From IMG/VR virus record IMGVR_UViG_3300025237_000002, positions 46,536 through 110,535 of that record: a stretch of 64,000 bases of DNA; one strand, given 5' to 3'. The DNA comes from a virus. The notes below the pieces were generated by a model, which had not been told where the DNA came from, did not search any database, and saw only the letters and a list, made by a program, of their open reading frames with translations. Made by a program: the position numbers and the translations under genes. This document shows, piece by piece, positions 53,370 through 60,468 of the stretch (its first letter is position 1; each line of letters begins with the position of its first letter).

Positions 53370-53909
53370 TTATACGTGACAAGAAATTGTTTCATTCAAT
53401 TGTTCTAATGTGAATGCTTCATAACTAGCTTTGTTATACTCCATTAATGCATCCAATAACGATTGGTAATATACACTAATATTGTCGTCATTAATCTTAG
53501 CCATAACTTCATCATATTTGTAGAAAGGTATGTAACCACTCTTTGACGTTGTAGTATCTTCGACAATACCTTCTAATATACTTTGTAGGTCGGAATCATT
53601 AGCTACAAGTAAATCTAATTGAATTAAATCTTCTTTTGATATCTTAACTGAAATAGTGTCAGTTCCATAGTTGTAGAATTTTGGACTGTTTAGCTCAACA
53701 TACTCTAAGGTTAATTCAACTCCAAATTCATCTTCAATATATTCAGCAAATTTTAAAGTAATGTCCTTAGCTACTTCGTTATGTAGGTTTTTGAAGTCAA
53801 CTGCATCCGAATCGATTGTATTTTCTTCATCTTCATCATATACTACATCATCAATAGCAGCTGAGTAAAGGCTTTCGTAAAATCCACCAAAGTTAAAAAG
53901 AGTTTCCAT
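53370..53909 (-). CDS. Hypothetical acidic protein, 179 aa
   Basis: Very acidic N-terminus (YDEDEENTIDSDAVDF), helix-strand body, ends EQLNETISCHV. Not recognised. Confidence 0.65.
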   Translation of the reverse strand: METLFNFGGFYESLYSAAIDDVVYDEDEENTIDSDAVDFKNLHNEVAKDITLKFAEYIEDEFGVELTLEYVELNSPKFYNYGTDTISVKISKEDLIQLDLLVANDSDLQSILEGIVEDTTTSKSGYIPFYKYDEVMAKINDDNISVYYQSLLDALMEYNKASYEAFTLEQLNETISCHV

Positions 53910-53936
53910 AATTGTGATTGTTTGTTTTGTTCAATA

Positions 53937-53968
53937 CAAAGATACAACTTTTATTTCGTTCTACCTAA
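53937..53968 (-). promoter_or_regulatory. Promoter, Bacteroidota type
   Basis: Minus strand TTAG (53965-53968), 20 bases, TATCTTTG (53937-53944). Confidence 0.88.
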
Positions 53969-53978
53969 TTTAAAGACA

Positions 53979-54064
53979 TAAAAAAAGAGAGCCATTTAGC
54001 AGAATGACCCCCTTAAGAAAAAATAAACAAACAAATAATCAAATGTACTTTTATAATCTGAATA
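53979..54064 (-). ncRNA. Possible short terminated transcript
   Basis: Between the promoter at 54065 and a weak hairpin GGTCATT/AATGGCT followed by CTCTTTTTTT (53979-54005, minus), no ATG-started frame is present. Either a short RNA or a degraded gene. Confidence 0.4.
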
Positions 54065-54096
54065 CAAAGATATGTAATCTCCAAAACATATCCTAA
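54065..54096 (-). promoter_or_regulatory. Promoter, duplicated copy
   Basis: Minus strand TTAG (54093-54096), 20 bases, TATCTTTG (54065-54072). The 52 bases from 54065 match 54296 onward with three differences. Confidence 0.8.
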
Positions 54097-54113
54097 TATT
54101 TTAACACTTATTT

Positions 54114-54275
54114 TTAATTTTCACTACAACTTACTATTGTTGCACTATCCGAATACTCTGCACAGGCTTCTTTGCTTGTGTTAGCTTCCACATCTTCCCA
54201 TTGCTTATAATCGCTTGGGTCTTCTTTATGTGAGAAACAATTCGGGATAAATACTACTGTAAATGATTTTGACAT
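54114..54275 (-). CDS. Small acidic protein, 53 aa
   Basis: Start at ATG 54275 (MSKSFTVVFIPNCFSHKEDP). Strand, then helix ASKEACAEYSD-like end with cysteines; resembles the small fold in which a strand leads into an EAxxEA helix. Promoter at 54296. Confidence 0.6.
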   Translation of the reverse strand: MSKSFTVVFIPNCFSHKEDPSDYKQWEDVEANTSKEACAEYSDSATIVSCSEN

Positions 54276-54295
54276 AATATAGTTTTTGTTTGGTA

Positions 54296-54327
54296 CAAAG
54301 ATATGAAATCTCCAAGGCATATCCTAA
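54296..54327 (-). promoter_or_regulatory. Promoter, duplicated copy
   Basis: Minus strand TTAG (54324-54327), 20 bases, TATCTTTG (54296-54303). Confidence 0.82.
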
Positions 54328-54347
54328 TATTTTAACACTTATTTTTA

Positions 54348-54506
54348 TTAACAACTTTGGTCACAAGGTCGCCAATCACAAGTCTTACATTCTAATGGTG
54401 AATAGCTACAACTGTTATAAGCGTCTCCATCAACTGTTGGCTCTCCACAATCTGTGCATTCACCATCAATTTCACTTTCTTTATAATCTGTTGCATCACA
54501 ACACAT
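54348..54506 (-). CDS. Cysteine-rich small protein, 52 aa
   Basis: ATG at 54506, TAA at 54348-54350. Nine cysteines in 52 residues (C2, C3, C17, C20, C33, C40, C43, C48, C52), including CTDCG and CKTCDWRPC, probably binding two zinc ions. Acidic otherwise. A promoter lies at 54563. Confidence 0.65.
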   Translation of the reverse strand: MCCDATDYKESEIDGECTDCGEPTVDGDAYNSCSYSPLECKTCDWRPCDQSC

Positions 54507-54515
54507 AATCTTGTT

Positions 54516-54551
54516 TTATTTTAATAATCTTCTTTTTGTGCGAGAAGCCAT
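54516..54551 (-). CDS. Possible 11-residue leader peptide
   Basis: In the transcript leader of the Cys-rich gene: ATG at 54551, MASRTKRRLLK then TAA. Very basic, near the transcript start. Could be a regulatory leader peptide or chance. Confidence 0.25.
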   Translation of the reverse strand: MASRTKRRLLK

Positions 54552-54562
54552 TTCTTATTTTA

Positions 54563-54594
54563 CAAAGATACAACTTTATTTCGACTCTACCAAA
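54563..54594 (-). promoter_or_regulatory. Promoter overlapping the upstream gene end
   Basis: Minus strand TTTG (54591-54594), 20 bases, TATCTTTG (54563-54570); the -33 and spacer encode the last residues of the 54576 gene. Confidence 0.85.
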
Positions 54595-54686
54595 TGAAAT
54601 TGGTCAATTTTTCTAGATACTGAATCAATCCAACTGGATATACAACTATCCTTAGCTTTTCTCATCTCTTTTCTTAACTTGTCCAT
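54576..54686 (-). CDS. Small helical protein, 36 aa
   Basis: ATG at 54686 after a standard leader; MDKLRKEMRKAKDSCISSW then a charged helix, ending LVESK within the next promoter. Having its own consensus promoter (54708) is the main support. Confidence 0.55.
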   Translation of the reverse strand: MDKLRKEMRKAKDSCISSWIDSVSRKIDQFHLVESK

Positions 54687-54707
54687 GATTGTTTGTTTTG
54701 TTCAATA

Positions 54708-54739
54708 CAAAGATACAACCTTTATTTCAATCTACCTAA
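54708..54739 (-). promoter_or_regulatory. Promoter, Bacteroidota type
   Basis: Minus strand TTAG (54736-54739), 20 bases, TATCTTTG (54708-54715). Confidence 0.87.
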
Positions 54740-54946
54740 TTAAAAGTGATTTATATTCATTAAATCATTTCGAGTATTACACCATCCTATACAATGCTCC
54801 ATTGAATTGAAAGTTAATACTTCCCCATTCATATCTTTAAATGGTCTATTTTTAACCTTGACACTTGGTCTTGGATATGGTCGCCACTCTTTACCATTCT
54901 CTAGAGCTACAAACGTATCTCCTTGTTGTGTTGCTGTTAGGGTCAT
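54740..54946 (-). CDS. Hypothetical basic protein, 68 aa
   Basis: Begins MTLTATQQGDTFVALENGKEW; a Pro-rich middle (RPYPRPSVKVKNRPF) and a Cys/Trp helix (EHCIGWCNTRNDL). Two bases behind the preceding gene. Confidence 0.62.
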   Translation of the reverse strand: MTLTATQQGDTFVALENGKEWRPYPRPSVKVKNRPFKDMNGEVLTFNSMEHCIGWCNTRNDLMNINHF

Positions 54947-54948
54947 GA

Positions 54949-55173
54949 TTATAGGTTTGCAATATTTCTATCGTTTGACTCTAATTTTCTATTGAAATCT
55001 CTAGTACTTCTTTCATCCCAATACTCACAACATTCTACGAAACCATCTAAGGTATCTAAGTTATAATCTCCGATGTCAAGTATTTTAACTTGGTCTAATA
55101 ATCTATCGTACTTAGCTTTTGAATGCTTTTCAAATGTAATCTCCTTTGCGTATGCGTGTGTTGAATTTGCCAT
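54949..55173 (-). CDS. Hypothetical protein, 74 aa
   Basis: Contains ILDIGDYNLDTLDGFVECCEYWDERS, acidic with a Cys pair; basic ends. Promoter at 55201. Confidence 0.62.
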   Translation of the reverse strand: MANSTHAYAKEITFEKHSKAKYDRLLDQVKILDIGDYNLDTLDGFVECCEYWDERSTRDFNRKLESNDRNIANL

Positions 55174-55200
55174 GATTGTGATTGTTTGTTTTGCTTAATA

Positions 55201-55232
55201 CAAAGATACAACTTTATTTTGGTTCTACCTAA
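55201..55232 (-). promoter_or_regulatory. Promoter overlapping upstream stop
   Basis: Minus strand TTAG (55229-55232) includes the TAG stop of the 55229 gene; 20 bases, TATCTTTG (55201-55208). Confidence 0.88.
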
Positions 55233-55531
55233 TTTAATTCTTCTAAACTATCCCAATACCCTCTTGCACTATCATTGATGAACTCAATATCATCTAATAC
55301 ACAAAATACAAATCTCTCTATAACTGAATCATTCTCTTTATCAGTTAGTTTTCTACCTAATTCATTTTCTGCATTCTCAAGTTCAAGACTGTTATCATGA
55401 TTAACATTAAGTTGATATTTAATTTCATCCTGACTTAAAGCTATATACTTATCTTTAAACCAGCATTCTAAATGACCCTCTGAAAAATAACTTGTACTTT
55501 TTGCTAAATAATTTGTTAAATCTGTTTTCAT
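55229..55531 (-). CDS. Hypothetical acidic protein, 100 aa
   Basis: Helical, acidic (NHDNSLELENAENELGRKLTDKEN), no motif. Promoter at 55555. Confidence 0.63.
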   Translation of the reverse strand: MKTDLTNYLAKSTSYFSEGHLECWFKDKYIALSQDEIKYQLNVNHDNSLELENAENELGRKLTDKENDSVIERFVFCVLDDIEFINDSARGYWDSLEELN

Positions 55532-55554
55532 ACTGTGATTATTTATGTTTGATG

Positions 55555-55586
55555 CAAATATACAACTTTTATTTGGTTCTACCTAA
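55555..55586 (-). promoter_or_regulatory. Promoter, Bacteroidota type
   Basis: Minus strand TTAG (55583-55586), 20 bases, TATATTTG (55555-55562). Confidence 0.87.
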
Positions 55587-55593
55587 TTTAAGT

Positions 55594-56034
55594 TTATTCG
55601 TTGTAATCGTTTTTACACGTTTCAAGTTCTACATCACCATTTACATACATCGAGTTAATAGCAATTGGTGATTGTTTACCACAATGATTACATTGCAACA
55701 TTGTGTAACTACCACGCTTTTCAACTAGTACATTAACAGATTCATGTTTAACATCTGGAAATCCACCACCTATAAAATGATAGGCTGTTATGGTTTTACC
55801 TCTATAGTCAGATACTAACATCTTCGTATCGCTTGGCGTAAATGATTTAACAATTTCATAAGGGTAACTTTGACTCCAAGTCCATTCTTGACCACCTTGT
55901 TCAATATAAGTTAAACTAATTAAATTATGATTGGAATCCTTTTTCTCATCTACAACTTCAATTAGCATTGGCGTGTATAAAAAGAATTTATCTTTTCCAT
56001 ATAAATAACGTACTTTCTTATAACGTGTTTCCAT
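55594..56034 (-). CDS. Hypothetical protein with C-terminal zinc knuckle, 146 aa
   Basis: Beta-rich N-terminal domain (KVRYLYGKDKFFLYTPMLIEVVDE) and a C-terminal MLQCNHCGKQSPI with a later cysteine in LETCKND, likely a zinc ribbon. Function unknown. Confidence 0.65.
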   Translation of the reverse strand: METRYKKVRYLYGKDKFFLYTPMLIEVVDEKKDSNHNLISLTYIEQGGQEWTWSQSYPYEIVKSFTPSDTKMLVSDYRGKTITAYHFIGGGFPDVKHESVNVLVEKRGSYTMLQCNHCGKQSPIAINSMYVNGDVELETCKNDYNE

Positions 56035-56050
56035 GATTATTTTGTTTACT

Positions 56051-56082
56051 CAAAGATACAATAAAAAAAGAACCCCACCTAA
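56051..56082 (-). promoter_or_regulatory. Promoter fused to a terminator
   Basis: Minus strand TTAG (56079-56082) in the hairpin; 20 bases, TATCTTTG (56051-56058). Confidence 0.87.
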
Positions 56083-56096
56083 TAAAAGGTGAGGTT
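56063..56096 (-). terminator. Terminator fused to promoter
   Basis: Minus strand AACCTCACC pairs with GGTGGGGTT (9 bp, one G-U), followed by CTTTTTTT. Confidence 0.87.
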
Positions 56097-56202
56097 TTTT
56101 AGCGGATTAGGTCAGCAATCACTCCGACCAGTTCCTAAACAAAACATAATCACGCCCCTCTGTAGTTGCACGGATGTGCTTGGCGAGGGGTGAGTCTTAA
56201 TA
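56097..56202 (-). other. Structured 3' region between two genes
   Basis: On the minus strand CCCCTC pairs with GAGGGG around an inner GCAC-ATCC-GTGC, and GGTC pairs with GACC further on; the terminator follows. It contains CCTCGCCAAG (56179-56188), shared with the gap at 52772-52781. No gene found. Confidence 0.5.
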
Positions 56203-56562
56203 CTATTCTTTGAATCTTACCTCCCATTCTTCACGGGCTTGATTCAATATAGGGTGCATATTTTCTATTTCTGAGATGTCACTTTCCCCAGTGGTTGTAT
56301 AATATCTATTACCATCTTGGAATATCTCAGTATTATTATTCTTTAGCTGTGTTATCAATTCTTTTGAAGTCTCAGCTCCAACATCTCCTATCCTTTGAAG
56401 ATTTAACCCGCCTCTCCATATTTTACATTTCCCAGTCGCTGTGAACCAATGGTCATAAGCTGTATTTATTCCACGCTTACGCTGAAATGTAAAGTTAATT
56501 GAGAATTCTTCTTTTACTAACTTCAGGTCAATTGCTCTTTTTCTAACTGCTATTACTTTCAT
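56203..56562 (-). CDS. Hypothetical protein, 119 aa
   Basis: Basic N-terminus (MKVIAVRKRAIDLKLVKEEF), strands with GKCKIWRGGLNLQRIGDVG, acidic end. Start overlaps the stop of the preceding gene (TAATG at 56562). Confidence 0.63.
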   Translation of the reverse strand: MKVIAVRKRAIDLKLVKEEFSINFTFQRKRGINTAYDHWFTATGKCKIWRGGLNLQRIGDVGAETSKELITQLKNNNTEIFQDGNRYYTTTGESDISEIENMHPILNQAREEWEVRFKE

Positions 56563-56732
56563 TAGTATCTTTCTTTATGTTTGTTCTTACGGCTGTAACT
56601 CTTAACTGATTTGTGAACCTTTTCATTTGCTGTCCAACCATCATTAGCTTCAAAGTTCGCATCGTGATTACCCTTTCTCATCGCTTTGTATTGCTGTTCT
56701 TTGGTAATTGTACCTATACTATTCTTACTCAT
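56562..56732 (-). CDS. Small basic protein, 56 aa
   Basis: ATG at 56732, TAA at 56562-56564. MSKNSIGTITKEQQYKAMRK, then DGWTANEKVHKSVKSYSRKN; very basic C-terminus. The KEQQYKAMRKGNHDA pattern is one I associate with small conserved proteins of mobile elements. Promoter at 56754. Confidence 0.65.
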   Translation of the reverse strand: MSKNSIGTITKEQQYKAMRKGNHDANFEANDGWTANEKVHKSVKSYSRKNKHKERY

Positions 56733-56753
56733 GATTATGTTTTTTGTCTCCTA

Positions 56754-56785
56754 CAAAGATACAACTTTTATTTGTACCTACCTAA
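56754..56785 (-). promoter_or_regulatory. Promoter overlapping methylase stop
   Basis: Minus strand TTAG (56782-56785) includes the methylase TAG stop; 20 bases, TATCTTTG (56754-56761). Confidence 0.88.
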
Positions 56786-58017
56786 TCTTTTTTAACTATT
56801 TCTAGTAACATTGTTTTCACATTCGTCCCAGTCTTTTTGAATGTCCCCTCTTTAATTTCTTCCTGAACAGCCCCAACTGATTTAAGGAACTCTTGAAATG
56901 CTATCTGTTTCTTTTGTTTCCCAGTTACCCAACTCACTGAAGTAATTGCGACTAACTTACCACCAGTTTTAAGGTGGTCATACATTTTCATAACGTGTGT
57001 TATATCCTGATTCTTGCTGAATGGTGGGTTTGCTACTATTTTATCATACTTCAGGTCTTCGTTTAGGGCTAAAAAATCCGACCCAATAACATCAAAACCC
57101 AAAGTGTTTTCTAAGTAAGTTTTATTGGTCGGCATAAACTCACACATATCAACTCTACTGGCTAAAGGTATCAGCTTCTTAACAATAGCACCCTTTCCCG
57201 CTGATGGCTCTAACACCACATCTGTCGGCTGTATGTCTGCACGTCTTATCATATCATCAGCTAAATCTGATGGAGTTTCAAAGAATTGAAAGTCTTGCTT
57301 TAAGTTTGTTTTATCTCCTTTAACTAATCCCGCTAATAATTCAGTAGGGTCATTATCGAACCTGAACCCCTGAGCTGAGGTATTCCATTTGCCTCCAATG
57401 TTCTCAAGCTGTTTCTTTACATCCTTATATGATTTTGGGTCTAGCTGTCCTTGAGGTAATTTAATTACATTACCTTCAACCGTACAATTTTTGATTGCCT
57501 CGTCAACTGAACTTAATTTATCTAAAACAACTTCGGGCTGTTCTTCAGGAATCGAATCATTCTTAATATATGCAATTAATCTCGAACCTATTATGTTTTG
57601 GAAAGAAGCAATTAATCTCGAACCTTCATCGTCCATTTTAAAGATATTATAATAAACAGCACCTGAATATGCTCTACTTAATAAATCTTGTGCTTTAGGT
57701 TGTAGCCCCACAATTTTAGAACCTTCCAAGATTGCAACATCTTTAAGCTGTTTAAACCCATTTATTAGAGGGGTTCTAAAATCACTTAATCTATCCCACG
57801 TTGCAACCACTTTCCCATCTTCAACCAAAAATAAGTCTTTTTTATTTGGGAACATTTCTTTTAATACAACATTCATAGTATAACTATACCAACCTGAAAC
57901 ATCTTTTCTGTTGTCAAAGTTCTTACCTGTGATATTATTCCATATCATTTGAATTGAACCATTATCACCACTCATTTCAACGTTACCTAAAGTCCCTTGA
58001 TGTATTTCTCGTGTCAT
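56782..58017 (-). CDS. N6-adenine-type DNA methyltransferase with N-terminal extension
   Basis: SAM-dependent methylase: DVVLEPSAGKGAIVKKLI (266-283) is motif I and YDKIVANPPFSKNQ (324-337) is motif IV with NPPF, typical of adenine-N6 DNA methylases. EFMPTNKTYLE supplies the acidic strand-2 residue. The first 240 residues are a separate region with GSRLIA twice (132-137 and 144-149), reflecting an 18-bp DNA duplication. No restriction endonuclease is adjacent, so it is an orphan methylase, often used by phages for anti-restriction. Promoter is shared with the 58019 gene upstream. Confidence 0.88.
   Translation of the reverse strand: MTREIHQGTLGNVEMSGDNGSIQMIWNNITGKNFDNRKDVSGWYSYTMNVVLKEMFPNKKDLFLVEDGKVVATWDRLSDFRTPLINGFKQLKDVAILEGSKIVGLQPKAQDLLSRAYSGAVYYNIFKMDDEGSRLIASFQNIIGSRLIAYIKNDSIPEEQPEVVLDKLSSVDEAIKNCTVEGNVIKLPQGQLDPKSYKDVKKQLENIGGKWNTSAQGFRFDNDPTELLAGLVKGDKTNLKQDFQFFETPSDLADDMIRRADIQPTDVVLEPSAGKGAIVKKLIPLASRVDMCEFMPTNKTYLENTLGFDVIGSDFLALNEDLKYDKIVANPPFSKNQDITHVMKMYDHLKTGGKLVAITSVSWVTGKQKKQIAFQEFLKSVGAVQEEIKEGTFKKTGTNVKTMLLEIVKKD
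57572..57625 (-). repeat. 18-bp direct repeat inside the methylase gene
   Basis: GCAATTAATCTCGAACCT occurs at 57572-57589 and 57608-57625, 36 bp apart and in frame, duplicating GSRLIA. Confidence 0.85.
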
Positions 58018-58018
58018 A

Positions 58019-58243
58019 TTAATAGTTTTTAGTTGCTACAAAATATATTGTATTATTATCAAAATCCCAATCTTTAGATGTGATTTTATAATTTTTATCA
58101 CCTCTTGTTAAGTTATCTCCAATACTAAAAGGTAAATGACAATTTATATATTTATCCTCACCATCACTACCATTTTCACAACCCCAAAATATAATTGAGT
58201 GTTGAAATTCCATTTGTAATACTGCTTGATTTTTAATTGACAT
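58019..58243 (-). CDS. Hypothetical protein, 74 aa
   Basis: Start at ATG 58243 (MSIKNQAVLQMEFQHSI). Contains CHLPFSIGDNLTRGDKNYKI, a beta hairpin. One base separates it from the methylase start. Confidence 0.62.
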   Translation of the reverse strand: MSIKNQAVLQMEFQHSIIFWGCENGSDGEDKYINCHLPFSIGDNLTRGDKNYKITSKDWDFDNNTIYFVATKNY

Positions 58244-58266
58244 GTGATTGTTTGTTTTGTTCAATA

Positions 58267-58298
58267 CAAAGATATAACTTTTATTTGGTTCTACCTAA
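58267..58298 (-). promoter_or_regulatory. Promoter, Bacteroidota type
   Basis: Minus strand TTAG (58295-58298), 20 bases, TATCTTTG (58267-58274). Confidence 0.88.
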
Positions 58299-58300
58299 TT

Positions 58301-58876
58301 TTAGTTATAATCTTTTAGTAAATTATAATCTTGATTATATTCAAGTTCACTTACATATAAGTAAGACGTTTCAGGTTCACCATCATCATTTAACACGTCA
58401 ATAGCCCAACTGTCATCTTCGTGAAACCCAACAAAACCTTGTGGGCGGTTTCCTACATAACCCTCAAATCTTAATACACATCCTAAGATATTTCCATTTT
58501 CTAAATCACTTCTTAAATCAAGTGAGTTTATATTAGATAAAACATCTTCAGGTATATCTTCAGCATTAATTTCTAGTTCTACTAAATCATCTTTGATTGG
58601 TGATAAATCAAAATATTCATTTAACCATTCAGTTGTTGCATCATCCTGTGCCTTTGTCGTATAACATTCGATTTCAAATGTTGCACATACTTCTCTATTT
58701 AAAGTGCTATTGATTGCCTTTCTAATTTCGTCTTTATCAGTTTGGGTTGTGTAAATATCTAAACTTCTTTCATCTTCATCTAAGAGATGAAATTTAACCT
58801 TAACTCGATATTCATATGTGGAAAACTCGTGTCTTGAGTACCACTTCCCACCGATTTCTTTCATTTTTTTAACCAT
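58301..58876 (-). CDS. Hypothetical acidic protein, 191 aa
   Basis: Alpha/beta, acidic (LNEYFDLSPIKDDLVELEINAEDIPEDV), ends VSELEYNQDYNLLKDYN. No promoter directly before it, so it is expressed from 59182. Confidence 0.65.
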   Translation of the reverse strand: MVKKMKEIGGKWYSRHEFSTYEYRVKVKFHLLDEDERSLDIYTTQTDKDEIRKAINSTLNREVCATFEIECYTTKAQDDATTEWLNEYFDLSPIKDDLVELEINAEDIPEDVLSNINSLDLRSDLENGNILGCVLRFEGYVGNRPQGFVGFHEDDSWAIDVLNDDGEPETSYLYVSELEYNQDYNLLKDYN

Positions 58877-58897
58877 GATTGTTTTGTTTTATATAAC

Positions 58898-59164
58898 TTA
58901 AGATGAACCATTCCCTAATTGACCCATAATATTCTCAATTGCACCACAGATTCCATTGAATTGATTTTTTAATTCCTTCTCATCTTCATTAAACCTCAAT
59001 TGAACTCGTTGACTTCCATCTCTACCTCCAATACATTCTATTAATTTATCAATTAGCGGTTGTGCATACTCATCTTTATCAAACGCTATTTTTGGTGTGG
59101 TTTCAGGGTTGGTAAATGCTAAAATTGAAAGTAATGCTGATGCCGTAGTGTGAATTATGTTCAT
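58898..59164 (-). CDS. Hypothetical protein, 88 aa
   Basis: Begins MNIIHTTASALLSILAF, weakly hydrophobic; then a charged helix and NGICGAIENIMGQLGNGSS. A signal peptide is possible but unconvincing. Confidence 0.62.
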   Translation of the reverse strand: MNIIHTTASALLSILAFTNPETTPKIAFDKDEYAQPLIDKLIECIGGRDGSQRVQLRFNEDEKELKNQFNGICGAIENIMGQLGNGSS

Positions 59165-59181
59165 GATTGTTTTGTTTAATA

Positions 59182-59213
59182 CAAAGATACAACTTTTATT
59201 TGGTTCTACCTAT
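59182..59213 (-). promoter_or_regulatory. Promoter overlapping upstream stop
   Basis: Minus strand ATAG (59210-59213, one mismatch to TTAG) includes the TAG stop of the 59210 gene; 20 bases, TATCTTTG (59182-59189). Confidence 0.82.
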
Positions 59214-59593
59214 TCTAATGTTAATAAAGTTTCAGACCCATCAATTAAAAAACAGTCACAAGTTCCCATTTTTTCTGCAATTGCAGTTAATCTATCAACA
59301 TTTTCTTGACCGCCATATTTTTCAGGCTTATCCCAAAATCCAGCACCATGTCCATTTCTAGTTAAAAAGAAATCGTGAGGTGCTAAATAATTTAAATCTA
59401 CTCCCTCAACATTTAGTAATGGTTGAGCTTCTTTAGCTCCAAATTCAGTTACAACTAAAGCAATAAATGTTAAGCAATCTCTTTTAGCTATCTCTTTTGC
59501 TTCATCAGTAAATTCATTTGCATCATTATGGGTTACCCACGATGCCGTAGCTAAATAAGATAATATGAATCGTTCAATTTTTATGTATTGCAT
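59210..59593 (-). CDS. Conserved hypothetical protein, 127 aa
   Basis: Contains APHDFFLTRNGHGAGFWDKPE (about 71-91), a block I associate with conserved hypothetical proteins of many phages and plasmids. Helical N-terminus. Function unknown, but conserved Asp/His/Gly/Trp suggest a binding site. Confidence 0.75.
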   Translation of the reverse strand: MQYIKIERFILSYLATASWVTHNDANEFTDEAKEIAKRDCLTFIALVVTEFGAKEAQPLLNVEGVDLNYLAPHDFFLTRNGHGAGFWDKPEKYGGQENVDRLTAIAEKMGTCDCFLIDGSETLLTLE

Positions 59594-59610
59594 GATTGTT
59601 TTGTTTGATG

Positions 59611-59642
59611 CAAAGATACAACTTTTATTTGGTTCTACCTAA
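59611..59642 (-). promoter_or_regulatory. Promoter encoding the end of the upstream gene
   Basis: Minus strand TTAG (59639-59642), 20 bases, TATCTTTG (59611-59618); the region after TTAG encodes GRTK-stop of the 59625 gene. Confidence 0.88.
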
Positions 59643-59768
59643 TTCTAATGCTTCTTTAATTGCATTCATTGTAGCTTCTTTCGTATACAATGCAATCTGT
59701 TTTTCACTTTGCCACCCTTTAGGTGTTAGTAAGTTCAAATGTTTATTATATAAATCTTTTGGTGTCAT
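59625..59768 (-). CDS. Small protein, 47 aa, ending in the promoter
   Basis: ATG at 59768, TAA at 59625-59627. MTPKDLYNKHLNLLTPKGWQ, then a helix, ending LELGRTK. The last codons are the -33 and spacer of the next promoter. Seven bases behind the 59776 gene. Confidence 0.6.
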   Translation of the reverse strand: MTPKDLYNKHLNLLTPKGWQSEKQIALYTKEATMNAIKEALELGRTK

Positions 59769-59775
59769 AATTATA

Positions 59776-60093
59776 TTAACTATAAAATACTCTTAATTCA
59801 TCATTTACTCCAAGTTCTGTACATTTTTTCATTTTATATAAAATAAGAAGTCGGTTTACATGATTAGTGTGTTGTGTTAAATCATTACGAATATCTTTAA
59901 TATCAGTGGCTAATGTATCGTCATCACCAAATTTAAACCATAGTGTATTACCTTCACTATCTACTGTTGAATCCTTAGCATGGGTTTCAATTCGTTTTAA
60001 CTCTTTTATTAACAATTCCAAGTCCTCACCTTTATTAATGTAAATAAAGAAAGCGTTGGTGCAAGAATATACGTATTGTATTAGATTTTTCAT
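59776..60093 (-). CDS. Hypothetical protein, 105 aa
   Basis: Start at ATG 60093 (MKNLIQYVYSCTNAFFIYINKG). Helical, with an acidic DDDTLATDIKD loop and many Leu/Asn. Unrecognised. Confidence 0.63.
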   Translation of the reverse strand: MKNLIQYVYSCTNAFFIYINKGEDLELLIKELKRIETHAKDSTVDSEGNTLWFKFGDDDTLATDIKDIRNDLTQHTNHVNRLLILYKMKKCTELGVNDELRVFYS

Positions 60094-60108
60094 GATTGTT
60101 TGTTTACT

Positions 60109-60140
60109 CAAAGATACAATAAAGAAATAAGACCACCAAA
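60109..60140 (-). promoter_or_regulatory. Promoter inside an imperfect hairpin
   Basis: Minus strand TTTG (60137-60140), 20 bases, TATCTTTG (60109-60116). Confidence 0.85.
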
Positions 60141-60158
60141 TAAATGATAGTCTTATTT
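60125..60158 (-). terminator. Weak hairpin, possible terminator fused to promoter
   Basis: AAATAAGAC (60125-60133) pairs with GTCTTATTT (60150-60158); the downstream T-tract is short. Confidence 0.5.
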
Positions 60159-60179
60159 CCAAAAAAGAAACGAAATATC

Positions 60180-60413
60180 TTAAGTTGTTTGAATTGAATC
60201 TTTAAGTTCTTTTTGAGTTGGTTTTTTCCAATTAAGGATTTGACCCGTAGCTACGTCAATATCAAATTCTACGTAATCTCCATAATGTTCTTCGGGAAAA
60301 TAGTCAGGTACGTAATCGTCACGTCTTCCAACTCCTTCACCATCTTCATTTAGAAATACAATCCCTAAATTATCTGATGTTTTTGCACAAATTCTAAGTG
60401 TTTTGATTGTCAT
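60180..60413 (-). CDS. Hypothetical acidic protein, 77 aa
   Basis: Start at ATG 60413 (MTIKTLRICAKTSDNLGIVF). Beta-rich, acidic (DDYVPDYFPEEHYGDYVEFDID). The pattern GDYVxFDIDxxTGxILNW recalls small phage proteins with an ID-x-TGxI motif. Confidence 0.65.
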   Translation of the reverse strand: MTIKTLRICAKTSDNLGIVFLNEDGEGVGRRDDYVPDYFPEEHYGDYVEFDIDVATGQILNWKKPTQKELKDSIQTT

Positions 60414-60435
60414 AATATGTTTGTTTTGTTCAATA

Positions 60436-60467
60436 CAAAGATACAACTTTTATTTGGTTCTACCTAA
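60436..60467 (-). promoter_or_regulatory. Promoter, Bacteroidota type
   Basis: Minus strand TTAG (60464-60467), 20 bases, TATCTTTG (60436-60443). Confidence 0.88.
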
Positions 60468-60468
60468 T

